In this document: in pieces, positions 34,560 to 45,535 of the stretch
How the letters are laid out: each line of letters starts with the position of its first letter
Numbering within the stretch: the first letter of the stretch is position 1
Source of the DNA: Piezodorus guildinii
Lineage: Eukaryota; Arthropoda; Insecta; Hemiptera; Pentatomidae
NCBI GenBank assembly: GCA_023052935.1
Contig: CM041294.1
Coordinates: 87,156,616 to 87,220,615 of the forward strand
Length of the DNA: 64,000 nt
Direction: 5' to 3'
Notes under the pieces: generated by a model
What the model was told of the DNA's origin: nothing
Databases searched by the model: none
Seen by the model: only the letters and a program-made list of their open reading frames with translations
Translations under genes and position numbers: made by a program

Positions 34560-35905
34560 GCATGTAGTGATAATTGGTTTATTATTTTCGATAATGAATC
34601 TTTGTAATCCACCAAAAAATAAAATAAAATTGTCCCCCTCTAAAATTTCAGAGCTTACGTATTAAGATGCGTAGAATCCGAATAAGGAATAAAAAAAATC
34701 CGTTTCTCCGCTGTCTGCGGCTATTCTCCGAAACGACTGAAACAATTTTTTTTTAATTCGCCTTATAAATACTAGTCCATGCTACTATAATCCTAACATT
34801 TAGACGTTGATATCAGCTGGTTAGTTTTAAAATGGCGGCCGATCAAAAGTGAGCTAATTCAATAACTCAGTTATTTTTGAAGATAGAGAAAAAATGTATT
34901 AGCGTTTTTTTAACCAAAAGACAACGAATTATTATATAAAAGAGAAAAAAGAAAAGAAAAAATTGAAATTTTACCCATAAATACGCTCATAATTCTTTTA
35001 TTTTTGACTATGGAGAAATATATGTAAAGAGTTTTAGAATCAGTACAGCGCAATAAATAAATAAATCCATATGTATATTAAAGTAACAAATTATAATAGA
35101 TGTAATTCCACCAAAAATCTGTTATTATTGAAGATGGAGAAAAATCGAAAAGATTTTCGAGTTTAATACAAAGCGGTGAAGAAAGAGCAAAAAATAAAAA
35201 AATAAAAAAAATAATAGTATATGGTCAAGCCACAACTTATAAGAGGTCTGATTCCCTGATAACTCGGTTATTATTGGTGATAGAGATAAAATATAAGGTG
35301 TTCTGGAATCAGAAAATGTTATTTAAATGAAAATCAAAAGAAAAGGAAATAATAGTAACGCAGTCCTGTTTAAATGCTTTTGGTTTATTATTTGTAATAA
35401 TGAACCTTTGTAATCGACCAAAAAAAAAAATCCCTCCCCTCAAAATTTGGGAGCTTACGTTTCAAGTGCGTAGAATCGGAATAACGAATAAAAAAAAACT
35501 GTTTCCCCTAATTAATAAATAAATAAATACCAACTTTTTACTTTTATTGCCATTTTACTTTTGTAAGTTACCACAAAAAAAATTACTCCCTCCCTCCCTG
35601 AGATCTTACGTTTCAAGATGCGTAGAATCCGAGGTTTTTAAAAAATCCGTTTCTCCTAATTTATGAATAAATATATACCAAATTTGGCAATTTGATAGGG
35701 GATTAAAGTTTCGACAAAATTAAATAAGAATCATTGCAATTAGTTGTCAACTAGCTGAGATACTGCGTTTTGAAATCAGCGATATATGATATTATCCTTT
35801 GAATTATTGCTTTTTATATTACTTCATTGCCCATAAACAGCCATATAAACAGTTATACCCTCATATTGTTATTTGGAAATAATAAACCATTGTGTAATAG
35901 TTTGC
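34560..35905 (+). repeat. rep-C cluster with tandem subunits
   Basis: The block 'gcttacgtttcaagatgcgtagaatccg' or close variants occurs at about 34650, 35450 and 35605. Between 34857 and 35300 a unit of about 125-145 bp recurs four times, marked by 'aactcagttatttttgaagatagagaaaa' variants at about 34860, 34988, 35113 and 35259. The end (35700-35905) holds the 'taaacagttatacc...ggaaataataaaccattgtg' block. No coding potential seen. Confidence 0.65.
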
Positions 35906-35944
35906 ATTTTTTTTTATATATTTACATCCATTGAAATTTATTTT

Positions 35945-36222
35945 GTATTTATTTATTCAGTTAACGTCACATTTATGCTCCTGTGCTAATCGGATGATAC
36001 AACAGAGGAAGTCCAAAATTTAAAAAGCCTATCCAGAATTAATTAGGAGAGGAATTTTCAATGCTCGGGAAGACAATAATAATAATAATAAACAGGCTCG
36101 GGACCACCATATTACGTTCTCTCGGAAGAACGGCAAGACTATTTTGTACTCCCGTTTAAAATTCTAGGCGCATCTGCCAGTTCGAAACCGCGCCACTACA
36201 CCATATATAACCCCTAAATATA
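35945..36222 (-). mobile_element. SINE-D, diverged copy with ATA-repeat insertion
   Basis: SINE-D block order with 'gttaacgtcac', 'ggctcgggaccaccat', 'tactcccgtttaaaattcta', 'gccagttcgaaaccgcgcc'. An (AAT)n run near 36075-36095 has expanded within it. Confidence 0.7.
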
Positions 36223-36439
36223 ACTTCCGGTCTCTTTATAATTCGTCTTTAAAAATATAGTACGTTATCTATGGAGTGTGGAGTGAATGACGTATAATTC
36301 GTAAAAGATGATTCAATACTTCAGATATATATCTACTTCATTATTACTTCTATACCACAAAATATCATTTTTTTTTCTTTCTCTTAACAGAACTTCAAAT
36401 AAAACATTTCTCCAGTTGCTCTATATATTTTTTGCTTTC

Positions 36440-36570
36440 ACTTATTTCTATGTATGCAATATATAGTATTGGAAAGTTCTGCGATAGTGAAAATTTTCGA
36501 ATTCGTGTTTTCACCGAAAATACAAATTTTATGATCCTCTGAGTCCAAATGACAAGGTCCCGCAAAAAGG
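36440..36570 (-). repeat. rep-A terminus, reverse
   Basis: 'gcaatatatagtattggaaa', 'gcgatagtgaaaattttcga', 'gagtccaaatgacaaggtcc', then lost. 36571-37182 is AT-rich apart from a GC-richer block at about 36820-36905; no gene seen. Confidence 0.7.
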
Positions 36571-37182
36571 GGAAAAAATAGATACTTTATGTAATACCTT
36601 TTTCCCGAAAAAAAAAAGGGCGTTGTTCATACCTCAAAGTAAGTGATCACGTTTCACATTCTTATGAAACCGCATGGATAATAGTAGTTTTATAAATTCT
36701 AGCCTTCAGATAGTCATAAATAACAACTATACTTAAATATTAAAAATAAAAATAATAAGAACACCAAGAAAATAGAAACGAAATTCCTCATAAATCGTGT
36801 TATAATGATGCAGTCTAGTTTCTAAGAGACTCCTAGACGCCAGCCCTAGATATAGGGCGAGAGTTAAGCAAGCTTATCAGATGTGGACCTCAGCCCAGTC
36901 TTCTTTCTTTCTATATTTATATTTGAATAATCGCCTTCAGTCTATAAAAAAAAAAAAAATACAACCACCTATCGTCCACTAGGATCTATGCTGGCTGGGA
37001 GTTCAGTCTTGATTCAACAGTCTTGAACCTGGTATCATGAATTAGAAAGTATATAAAATATAAAGTTTAAAATTATTATTAAATTATATTATATTTAGTC
37101 AGCCTTTCGGGGCTGCAGAAAGTCATAGAGAGAAAATCCTGAGGAGGATTCATAGGCCCAAAAAACGCAAGAGGGTTATAGG

Positions 37183-38210
37183 CAAGGTGACCAGACATCC
37201 CATTTGGCGGGACTTTCTCAATTTTTCACAATTTGTCCCAAGTCCCCGACGTTTTTCAAAAGTCCCGACTTTTAGAATTAAGTTAAATTTTATATGTATG
37301 AAAAATCATGTTTTGCGTTTTAAGAATCCTACGGGTCTACGACGACTAACATATTGCTTTTGATACCCAGTAATTTGTCTCTGCTGATAATTCGTGTTCG
37401 TACTGCTGCTAGCAAGCTAATTAAACAAATAAATATTACAAATCTGTACTTACTATAAAAAATTAAGATAAGTAATTTATTTATATATTTCATTAATACA
37501 TAAACTTTCTTAAACTTAGCTTAAATACTCGTAGTCTTTATATTTTATATTGACGGCAAAAAGTATATCACCGACCATGACCTAAAAAAATTTTAGAAAG
37601 AAATATGCGAATAAAATTTTGCAAATATTTTAAGTAAATCAAACTAATTTCCTTATTAACAACAAATAAAATATTTTCATGTAAATTATGTTTAGAGAAA
37701 ATTAATTCGTTTTATTTTATTGATTAGTTAATAACAAATATATTGATAAGGAAAAACTTAAATATTAGGTGGCACAGTAGAAAACAAATGGCTAGAAATA
37801 GTTCATCTTTGGAACAAACTATGTTCCTTACAATAATGTATTACAAATTGTGGAATATGCACTATCTTTACCTGTAACTAACGCTACGACTGAACACGTT
37901 TTTTTTTTAAAAGTTAATTAAGTGTGGACATCATAAAAATCAAAATTAAGTTTTATGTGTCAAATATAAGTGACAAATTTTTGCGAAGATTTTTACAATA
38001 TTTTAAAAACTTACAAAAATCTACTGAACAAAATTAACTCAAATAAAAAATATTCAAGGAATAAAATATTATACTTTTTTTTTTATTTATAAATTTTATT
38101 GTTTAAAAATAAAAGAATATTATTTTTATTCTGTATGAAAATATTTGTTGATACCCCTCCCTCCTTCATAGTTGTCCCGATTTGATCCATCTAAAAATCT
38201 GGTCACATAG
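37183..38210 (+). mobile_element. Decayed hAT transposon
   Basis: Begins caaggtgaccagacatccc and ends aaaaatctggtcacatag; the GGTGACCAGA / TCTGGTCAC ends and the adjacent 'cgggactttct...gtcccaagtcc' / 'gttgtcccgattt' segments are typical of one hAT group. Near 37845-37905 the plus strand encodes LQIVEYALSLPVTNATTEH, matching the hAT C-terminal dimerisation region, soon followed by stops. The rest of the transposase is gone. The 8-bp flanks do not match, so the TSD is lost or the edges are slightly off. Confidence 0.75.
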
Positions 38211-38254
38211 CTATTAGTATATTTTTTGTATACAAAAATACTAAAATCATGATT

Positions 38255-38880
38255 AAAAAAAAAATGGTGCGGGCCACACTCGACTTTCACTTACCTCCGA
38301 TTTTAAAATCGACTAAATATTTTTAAATACAGTAAGAGATAAAAATGAGTGAAACCATTAAAGAATTAATTAAATGGAATTTATATAGAAACACGTGTTT
38401 TATTAAAAAACCTATGATATTATTATCTAAAATAATCACTTAGTTTTATCGGCTTTTCATCACTCTCTATTAACTTTTAAAAGCTTGTGTATGAGATAAT
38501 ATTTTTTCTAAAATCTTTAGCTTTTCAACGGTATATCATACATGATATTACTGTTCCTATCTTAAAAACAAAAAAATTGCATTAAAAAAACATTTTTTCA
38601 GTTTTTCCTTTAGTTGTTTATCAAATTCACTCAACTGCATATTTAGCTGTTAGTTATCAATACTAACGTTATGATGTGCCAATTTTTTTGTAATCTATAA
38701 AATTGTAGGTACTTCAGAGGAAGAAAATTCAAATATCGCCATTTAAGCCCTGTCAGTTTATTCCAATCACAATGAAAACTACATGATGTTAAAGCCCATT
38801 ACATTTTGCATCGATATAGTTGATAAAGTTAGCTTTTAAAGAAAAAAGAAAAAAAGTAAATATACTATTTTGTTTACGAA
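38255..38880 (+). repeat. rep-A, forward, 3'-truncated
   Basis: 'tggtgcgggccacactcgac', 'ttttatcggcttttcatcac', 'cttttcaacggtatatcata', 'aagccctgtcagttta' to 'catcgatatagttgataaag'. Confidence 0.75.
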
Positions 38881-39039
38881 GTATATGATGAAATATATTT
38901 GATACATCTAACGTATTAAGTTAGTCAATAAAATTAAATTATTTAATACTAAAGTCATTATGTTTACAACCGAAACTGGACTAAACTTTTTATTTAAATT
39001 TGAACTTTATAACTTTTTACTATTCCCAAACTATATATA

Positions 39040-39832
39040 GTAAATAGTTTTGCGATCGTAAAATTTTTCAACGAATACACGTTTTAGGCTGAGTCAAAGT
39101 AAAACCAAGTTCCCACAAAAGGTGTCTGTGTGTATATGTGGTAACTCCCGGGCGGAAACGGTAAGTCTATTGCCTTTGTATATTGCCCATACAAAAATAC
39201 TAAAATCATGATAAAACATGGATTGTGGAATAAGGAATTAAGTATTTGGGTTTATGTGTTTGTTGTTTTTTGGCCAATAAAATAAATAAATATTTTCTAC
39301 ATAGGGACACCTGAATCATCTAGTGGTGTGAAATTTTATACTTTAGAAGCCATTCTTATACCTACCAACTATACATTAAAAAGTCATAAAAATCGGTCGA
39401 GCCATTTCGGAGTACGATCAGAAACTCCGTGACTTGATATTTTATATATATATTAGTTAATAAAAGAGTTTACGGCATTCTAAAACCACATTAGCCCGTG
39501 CGACAAACTACTAAGACAGCACCTCCCATCGCAATGTCCCCGAATACAGACATTCCTTTGAGACAAGACAAGACAGGCCAAGTCTATTCCGGTCCCGGTG
39601 ACTGGGCCGGAGCCAACCCCACGCCACTGCACTATTGACTCCGTTCGCTCGGACGTCACCCGGCGTCCAGCCGTTCACCTTACACTCATTCATTGCCGAT
39701 GGATCGATTCTTTTCTATTTCGGTGAGCCTTCTCGTGATCCTGGGCGTCGAAGACCTTAAGTAGTTGTGATTAATGTTCTGAATAACATCTCAGTTCTAT
39801 TCCAGGTGGAGAGCTTTTGCCATGATTCGATA
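39040..39832. repeat. rep-G, left copy
   Basis: Opens with a reverse rep-A end (39040-39175: 'gtaactcccgggcggaaacgg'), then 'tttggccaataaaataaa', 'cctgaatcatctagtgg', 'tcgagccatttcggagtacg', and a GC-richer part (39490-39770). A related, shortened version follows the LTR element at 42966-43560. The open frame at 39511-39693 (minus) has no motif. Confidence 0.6.
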
Positions 39833-40237
39833 GTTAATGAATCACACACAGTGAAGATATTAAAATACTGTTTTTATTATCTTAACAAAATAAATATTAT
39901 GAATACAATAAACTGTGATGAGGAATTTGGGTGACTACAAGTGCACATTCCGAGGTCTCCTTCTATGAGTGTGACACAAGTAAATGTTACAACTAGAGTG
40001 ATGAGTTTTGAGGATCAAAAGGTATATATAGCAAGGTTTTGTAGAGGGGATAAGGATTCGGCATGGGTACCTCAAAGCAAGTGCTTCCAGATGGTTGGGT
40101 CCTAAGTACAGGTATGTGTTCTTTGTCGGTACTTGGTCTGTCCTTTCTAGGTTTATGGGTGACACCCTCAGGTATAGAAAAGGAAGTTATTAATAATTAC
40201 TATATATTATTTATAAGTTAAGTCTCATTCTATAACT
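39833..40237 (-). repeat. 3' LTR of the gag-only element
   Basis: Direct repeat of 42566-42965. In element sense it starts AGTTATAGAATG and ends TTCATTAAC. It holds a TATA-like CTATATATACC (plus strand about 40023-40034) and an AATAAAA-type signal near the end. Confidence 0.85.
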
Positions 40238-40251
40238 ACTCTCCCCCTTAA
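40238..40251 (-). promoter_or_regulatory. Polypurine tract, gag-only element
   Basis: In element sense, AAGGGGGAGAGT lies directly before the 3' LTR; it is the expected plus-strand primer. Confidence 0.75.
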
Positions 40252-40952
40252 GCACGAAGCCCCTTGAGTGCAATGTTTTAAGTTTGTCAGTTTATATTGT
40301 TATGATATAGTAGTCCTTCAGATGGAGGTTCTGGATAGGAAGTGTATTGTAGGAAAGGATACTACAGAAATGGGAACAGTGACATTTTTCCAAAGTTTAC
40401 AATAATTCTTAAGAATATAAATGTATACAATCAAAACTTTAAAAAGAAAACTTAATTACAATAATTGATGTTACATACAATAATTAATTAGTTTTTACCA
40501 ATCGTCATTACATTATTCCTGTAGAAATTTATACATTGTTAATAGTCTTGAAACTTATAGGTACAATTATATAAAACTAAAATTTCTCATTATTATTTAT
40601 AAATAATTAAAAACATAACCATAACACTAAATTAAACAAAACCATGAACTATGTTGTTTTTTTCATTACAATCTATAAAACGTTTTCTCAATTTTTATAT
40701 AAACATATTTTTTTTTTTTTTTCATTTATCTTATAAAGTTATATATTACTATATATATATAGTTCTAAAAATAACATTTCAAATTAGTGTAAATAATTGA
40801 CAGTGAATATTAATTACTAAATTATTTTTAACTTATAAGGCTTTTGGTATTAAGATTCTTAGGTAAATACATCATTTCAACTATATAATTGATATTTAGT
40901 AATTTATCATTCAATACAACCATCAATATAATAAACAATACACTATTATAAA

Positions 40953-41002
<50 letters not shown>

Positions 41003-41608
41003 CTATCAATTTTAAAACTACATACATCTCGGACCGATATCACTGTTAAGATTTTCATCTGGCTTCAACGTCCAGAGATATATTAAATCTTTTCTAATGG
41101 ATTTTACCATTTTGGGAATATTTCCTGAGGAAAACCTTTTTTTCTAGAATTCTTATTTAATTGAGGGGGTTTCATTACCTCTTTTGTTTTAATTATAACA
41201 TTCTGTTTATGCAAACTCGCATTATAAGTTGATATTTTATTATTATAGTCGAGCGATTTATTATTTTTAAATTTTAATTTATCTTTATGGATAGCCGGAG
41301 GCTCCTTTAGACTGGCTTGTCCTGTCATCATACATAGATTGTTTGTTATGTTTAAAGTTTTGATTTGACAATTTGTTTAATTTAACTTTCGATTTAGCAC
41401 CAAATTGATTTACTTTTTTGATATATTTTTTCGAATTCCTTTTTTTTTCTTTAGTAAATTTAATACGATGTATAGAATATGTTTTTATTTTTTTGATATT
41501 TTGACATTTTTCTTTTTCGTTTTCGACCGATGTGATTTTTGTTTTGTTGAGTTTTCTTTTTCGATGTTCACAATGTTATTTAAATTATTCCACTTTGAAT
41601 TTTCACTC
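40252..41608 (-). other. Internal region without pol
   Basis: AT-rich. A 48-nt T-run at 40955-41002 (A-run in element sense) and a Lys/Asn-rich 75-codon frame at 41104-41331 are present. I see no RT, protease or integrase motif in any frame. The frame may be the C-terminal end of a longer gag. Confidence 0.55.
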
Positions 41609-42112
41609 TTATTTTATTTCTGGATCTAAACTAAATGTTTTCCCGGTTTCGTCTCTATCTTGTTTTAGCGGTAATGTTTCAGAGTCTATTTTTATTTCTT
41701 GAATATTAATTTTAGGTAATTGTTCAAATTTATTATTTGGAATTCCGGATTTTATTTTTGGCTGTTCGTCAGCGTCTTTGGACAACAAATGTTCGGGTGG
41801 AAAAGGTTTATTAAAATTTGTCTCGGTTGGGTTATGATCTTTAAATTTACGTATTAGAATATTTAACAAATCGTCAATATTGTTTAAATCATAAAACTTA
41901 ATTTCATCCGCGACTGTTTTAGAAAGGTGACATTTGGCCATCTTACATATCCTGAATTCATTAACGATTCTAAATGGATTATTTTCTGCACAAAAAGTGT
42001 CTTTAATTTCTTTTACGTTATTTATGAAATTAAACAAAGTATGCGGTTTACCATCAAAGTACGGCATAGGCATATGCTCAAAGTCTGAGTTTCGAAAAAG
42101 TAACGATTCCAT
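41609..42112 (-). CDS. Gag-like capsid protein of the gag-only element
   Basis: 167 residues. The N-terminal half (MPYFDGKPHTLFNFINNVK at about residues 16-34, then a Cys/Lys helical region to DDLLNILIRKFKDHNP near 108) lines up with the capsid start of the errantivirus gag at 53931-55121 (EFDGNPYDVVFFVNDVKQIY). The second half is Lys/Pro-rich and probably disordered. It would pack element RNA. It is shorter than the 396-aa errantivirus gag and has no zinc knuckle. The start Met is the first in frame, 450 nt inside the primer site. Confidence 0.75.
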   Translation of the reverse strand: MESLLFRNSDFEHMPMPYFDGKPHTLFNFINNVKEIKDTFCAENNPFRIVNEFRICKMAKCHLSKTVADEIKFYDLNNIDDLLNILIRKFKDHNPTETNFNKPFPPEHLLSKDADEQPKIKSGIPNNKFEQLPKINIQEIKIDSETLPLKQDRDETGKTFSLDPEIK

Positions 42113-42547
42113 ATTTTTTATTTTTTTTAGATATTAAAATCTTACTTATGTCTACTATAATTTAAATTTTACTTAAATTATGCTCAGTAACAATCATAAT
42201 CTGATTATAAAAAAAATTGATGTTATTTTTATACAGCTTATATTAGTATTAATAAAATGTCATACATTTTAAATGTTATCACAATTAAACAGCACATAAA
42301 CAAACATATAAAATAAATAATTTTAAATCTTACTGCGTTAGTTCTTAACATTCCTCCTGGATACCTGTTGAGCAGCGAAGTCCAGTGAGGTTCAGCAGGA
42401 CATCTCGGGTGAGTATTGTCTTGACTGAAGGAGGGTGCTAGATGATCTTCTTAGTTTGGTGTCTATCTTCTTGTAGATCCTCTTCAGAAGTATCTTCGTC
42501 CTCTCGGAAACTGCGAAGTCATTCAAAATCTAATTTGATGCTTGCAG

Positions 42548-42565
42548 TGCCTGTCTCGGGCGCCA
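42548..42565 (-). promoter_or_regulatory. Primer-binding site, tRNA-Lys-like
   Basis: Element-sense TGGCGCCCGAGACAGGCA begins right after the 5' LTR. The first 10 nt equal the tRNA-Lys site of the errantivirus at 55419-55436; it then has one extra G and a substitution, so the primer tRNA may differ. Confidence 0.65.
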
Positions 42566-42965
42566 GTTAATGAATCACACACAGTGAAGATATTAAAATA
42601 CTGTTTTTATTATCTTAACAAAATAAATATTATGAATACAATAAACTGTGCTGAGGAGTTAGGGTGACTACAAGTGCACATTCCGAGGTCTCCTTCTATG
42701 AGTGTGACACAAGTAAATGTTACAACTAGAGTGATGAGTTTTGAGGATCAAAAGGTATATATAGCAAGGTTTTGTAGAGGGGATAAGGATTCGGCATGGG
42801 TACCTCAAAGCAAGTGCTTCCAGATGGTTGGGTCCTAAGTACAGGTATGTGTTCTTTGTCGGTACTTGGTCTGTCCTTTCTAGGTTTATGGGTGACACCC
42901 TCAGGTATAGAAAAGGAAGTTATTAATAATTACTATATATTATTTATATTAACTCCATTCTATAT
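42566..42965 (-). repeat. 5' LTR of the gag-only element, outer end altered
   Basis: Identical to the left LTR from about 42665 to 42945 by eye, with 3 differences near 42650-42660. After 42949 the sequence departs from the left LTR (ttaactccattctata against agttaagtctcattctata), and the last ACT of the end is missing. Confidence 0.8.
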
Positions 42966-43760
42966 AAGTAAGGGATGTATTGCGATCGTAAATTTTAAAA
43001 TAGTTTTGGGTCCCTGGTCAATTATAGACAAGGAAAAATTTTTTTATTGTGGTGTCCGGGGAACTCTATTACCCTTTTGATTTGCCCATAAAAAATACTA
43101 ATCTATAAAACGATGATTTGGATATAGGAGCTAAGTATTTGGTTTAGTCGTTCGATTTTGGCCAATAATAATAAAATTGCTACATAGCCCCGAATCATTT
43201 GGTGAATATTAATACAAACAATGCTTATACCTCCGATCTTTGACATTAATAAGTCATAACAACGGCCCCTAGTAGACACCGTGACTGATCTTTGATATAT
43301 ATATTAGTAAAAAGTTACGGCTTAATAGCCGTGCGACATATGACGATATGCAATGCCCGAAACAACACGGACAAGCGACAGCCAAGTCTTTGTCCGGTAT
43401 GGGCACAACCACGCACTGCCTATATCCGTTCGCATCGACGTCACCGGGCAACAGACGTTCCTTAAATATCATGCCGTGCGATCTTTTCTATTTCGGTAAA
43501 CCGTCTGTGATCCTGGCCGATGCCTTTGAGTGATTAATGTAGACAAACATACGTTCTATAGCCGTGGATACTTTTGCCGTATTCGGTCAAAGTTAGAAAC
43601 GGCATAATAGATCGAATATTTGTTATCTGGTATTAGTGGCGCAATGACGGCTATAGCCGTCCGATCTTTGACGATATGTAGGCAAACAAGGCTATAGCCG
43701 TCCGATCTTTGACGATATGTAGGCAAACAATGGCTATAGCCGTCAAGCACATTTTAATCG
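42966..43760. repeat. rep-G, right copy, contracted
   Basis: Follows the order of 39040-39832 with many short deletions: 'tattgcgatcgtaaatttt', 'tttggccaataataataaa', 'ccgaatcatttggtg', 'aagtcataacaacgg', 'gtgcgacata', 'cttttctatttcggtaaacc', 'tgatcctggccga'. It carries on past the point where the left copy is cut by the LTR element. Confidence 0.55.
43649..43744. repeat. Tandem repeat of 41-42 bp with GGCTATAGCC
   Basis: ggctatagccgtc starts at 43649, 43690 and 43732, with 'cgatctttgacgatatgta' between. GGCTATAGCC is itself a perfect palindrome. Single 'gatctttga' pieces are also scattered at about 43239 and 43288. 43761-44720 shows no recognisable gene. Confidence 0.8.
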
Positions 43761-44721
43761 ATAAAAAAAAAGGAACATTACAATTTGTTCACTATTAAGT
43801 AATATATATCGGAAAAAAAAAGAAAAGTGTAGTATGCCAGACAGCACATCAATTGTTTTTTTATGCGTTTTCTCATGATTGACCCATCGAAACATTTAGG
43901 CATCTAGAGACAAATGACTGTTATAACATTCGTTCACGACGATAAGAAAGCGTTCGGCAGTCGTCCGACACTTTTAGTACATTTCAGTTCATGCAGTTAA
44001 AGTGATGAAACGAACCATTTATGATGTACTTTTCATGAATTAGGTAAGCATAGATTCAACTACTCCTCTCAAAATTGAATAAATAAAAAAGTTTTTAAAA
44101 AAAGTATTTGACAGAATATGTGAAAAATTAGAATAGAAACATAATATAGATGTAATACTTGGTCGCAGAAACCACCATTGTGTCCAGAATGCTTCGAATC
44201 CCTATCATTTAAAATGTTTTCGTTGTATGTATGTAATTTGTTTCCTGAATATTTTTTTTTCATTTTTACTATTTTATTAGCAAAATAAATTACAATAAAT
44301 TTTGTTTCGAACTGATTTTCTTGTGTTGTTCCACCTATTTACTCTCTTTTATTCAGAGGAATAATTTTGAATTAATAAATCAAATACCGTATAGTCGTCA
44401 CGACGGAAAGAGAAAAAATGGACGTGATGAGGAAATGAGAGTTTTTAGAAAACTGTGACCGAATGTGATAATTTTCACTTCCATAAATACAACTTACACT
44501 TGATTTCATCTAGCAGATATCAACAATAAAAAAAAAAAAGTGTTTCTGAGCACGATCATCAAATAAAAAGTGTGCGGCAACGCGTTAAGACTAACAGGTG
44601 TGCACAGCATGTCTGGCCAACTGACAAAAGGTACATAATTAATTACTTATTTGCAAAGATGGTTGAATATATAAACAAAACAAGAAAAAAATTCAGAGGA
44701 TAATTTTGTTGAATAAAATGA

Positions 44722-44849
44722 AAAATCTGATGCGCGCAACACACGACTTTCGATTACCTCTGTCGCTAAGAAATTTTCAATAAATTTAGGGATTAAAACA
44801 GACCGATCAAGTTTTGATAGAAACGTGTGTTTTATTAAATAATCAGTTA
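44722..44849 (+). repeat. rep-A, left part of a copy split by a J0 fragment
   Basis: 'tctgatgcgcgcaacacacg', 'actttcgattacctctgtcg', 'aaacgtgtgttttattaaat', ending in the TSD 'taatcagtta'. The copy resumes at 45418. Confidence 0.85.
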
Positions 44850-45417
44850 CAATCCTCCTCGAAGATTAAAACGGCAGTGGCCGCGAGAGTATTGTAAACA
44901 CTTAAATTGGAGTTCTGACACTGGTCAAATCCTTCCACTCATGTACGGTATGTTTTTGGCTACAGCGCCCTTACCAGCCTCCACTGGCTCACACCAGTGA
45001 TGCGGCTGAGATAGAGGCGTTGGGATCTCTTGGATTCAGTGGAGGGAAAAGCGCAGTCTAGGGTCCCTCTAGCAGTTGTATATATTGTATATAGTTATGA
45101 TTGTTTGTATGATGATGATATTATTTATATTTGCCGGGGAACACATTTTCTGTTTAATGGTTATTTTTACGCATGTAGGTATGGTTTTGTTATTTGTTTT
45201 AGGCTTTCTTCTTGAATATCTTATTATTATGGGTTTATTATTTTTGTTTATATATATTTTTGACATTTATATTTTTATTTATACTATTTTATGTAATTTG
45301 ACTATTATTATTATTTTCTGTATATATTGTATGAATGTGGTCTCATATCAATATTACTATTGTTCATTTTGTAACAAATTGTAATATATCTCAATAAATA
45401 AATAAAAAAAAACAAAA
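44850..45417 (+). mobile_element. J0 3' fragment, 5'-truncated, with TSD
   Basis: Starts in the last codons of J0 ORF2 (caatcctcctcgaagattaa; 'cggcagtggccgcgagag') and includes the J0 3' UTR to 'gtaatatatctcaataaata' and an A-rich end. TSD: aaataatcagtta at 44837-44849 and 45418-45430 (the first As may belong to the tail; taatcagtta is secure). Confidence 0.9.
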
Positions 45418-45535
45418 AAATAATCAGTTAGTTTTACTCGCTTTTCGTCCTCTACATTTTTGTGCATAAGGTAATATTTTTCTATTTTTTTTTCGATTTA
45501 CAGAGGTATATTGTAGGGCTATTTGTCGTTCTTAT
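45418..45535 (+). repeat. rep-A, right part of the split copy
   Basis: 'aatcagttagttttactcgc', 'ttttcgtcctctaca', 'tgcataaggtaatattttt'. It ends where the J2 fragment starts. Confidence 0.8.

Larger units (their letters stand above)
39833..42965 (-). mobile_element. Gag-only LTR retrotransposon
   Basis: About 3.1 kb on the minus strand. Two LTRs of about 0.4 kb, a primer site next to the right (5') LTR, a gag-like frame, an A-rich stretch (T-run at 40955-41002 on the plus strand), and a purine tract next to the left (3') LTR. No protease, RT or integrase motif is visible, so it is non-autonomous. The LTRs differ by about 3 substitutions over the first 378 bp, so insertion was fairly recent. 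The outer end of the right LTR is altered after about 42945. Confidence 0.85.

Noticed and set aside
37175..38218. 8-bp TSD of the hAT relic
   Set aside because: gttatagg and ctattagt do not match, nor did shifts of one or two bases give a convincing pair.
40828..41058. 76-codon minus frame with a poly-Lys run
   Set aside because: Translation of the 48-nt T-run; flanks have no motif.
43649..43744. CRISPR-like array
   Set aside because: Only three units, the 'spacers' are themselves repeated, and the setting is eukaryotic.
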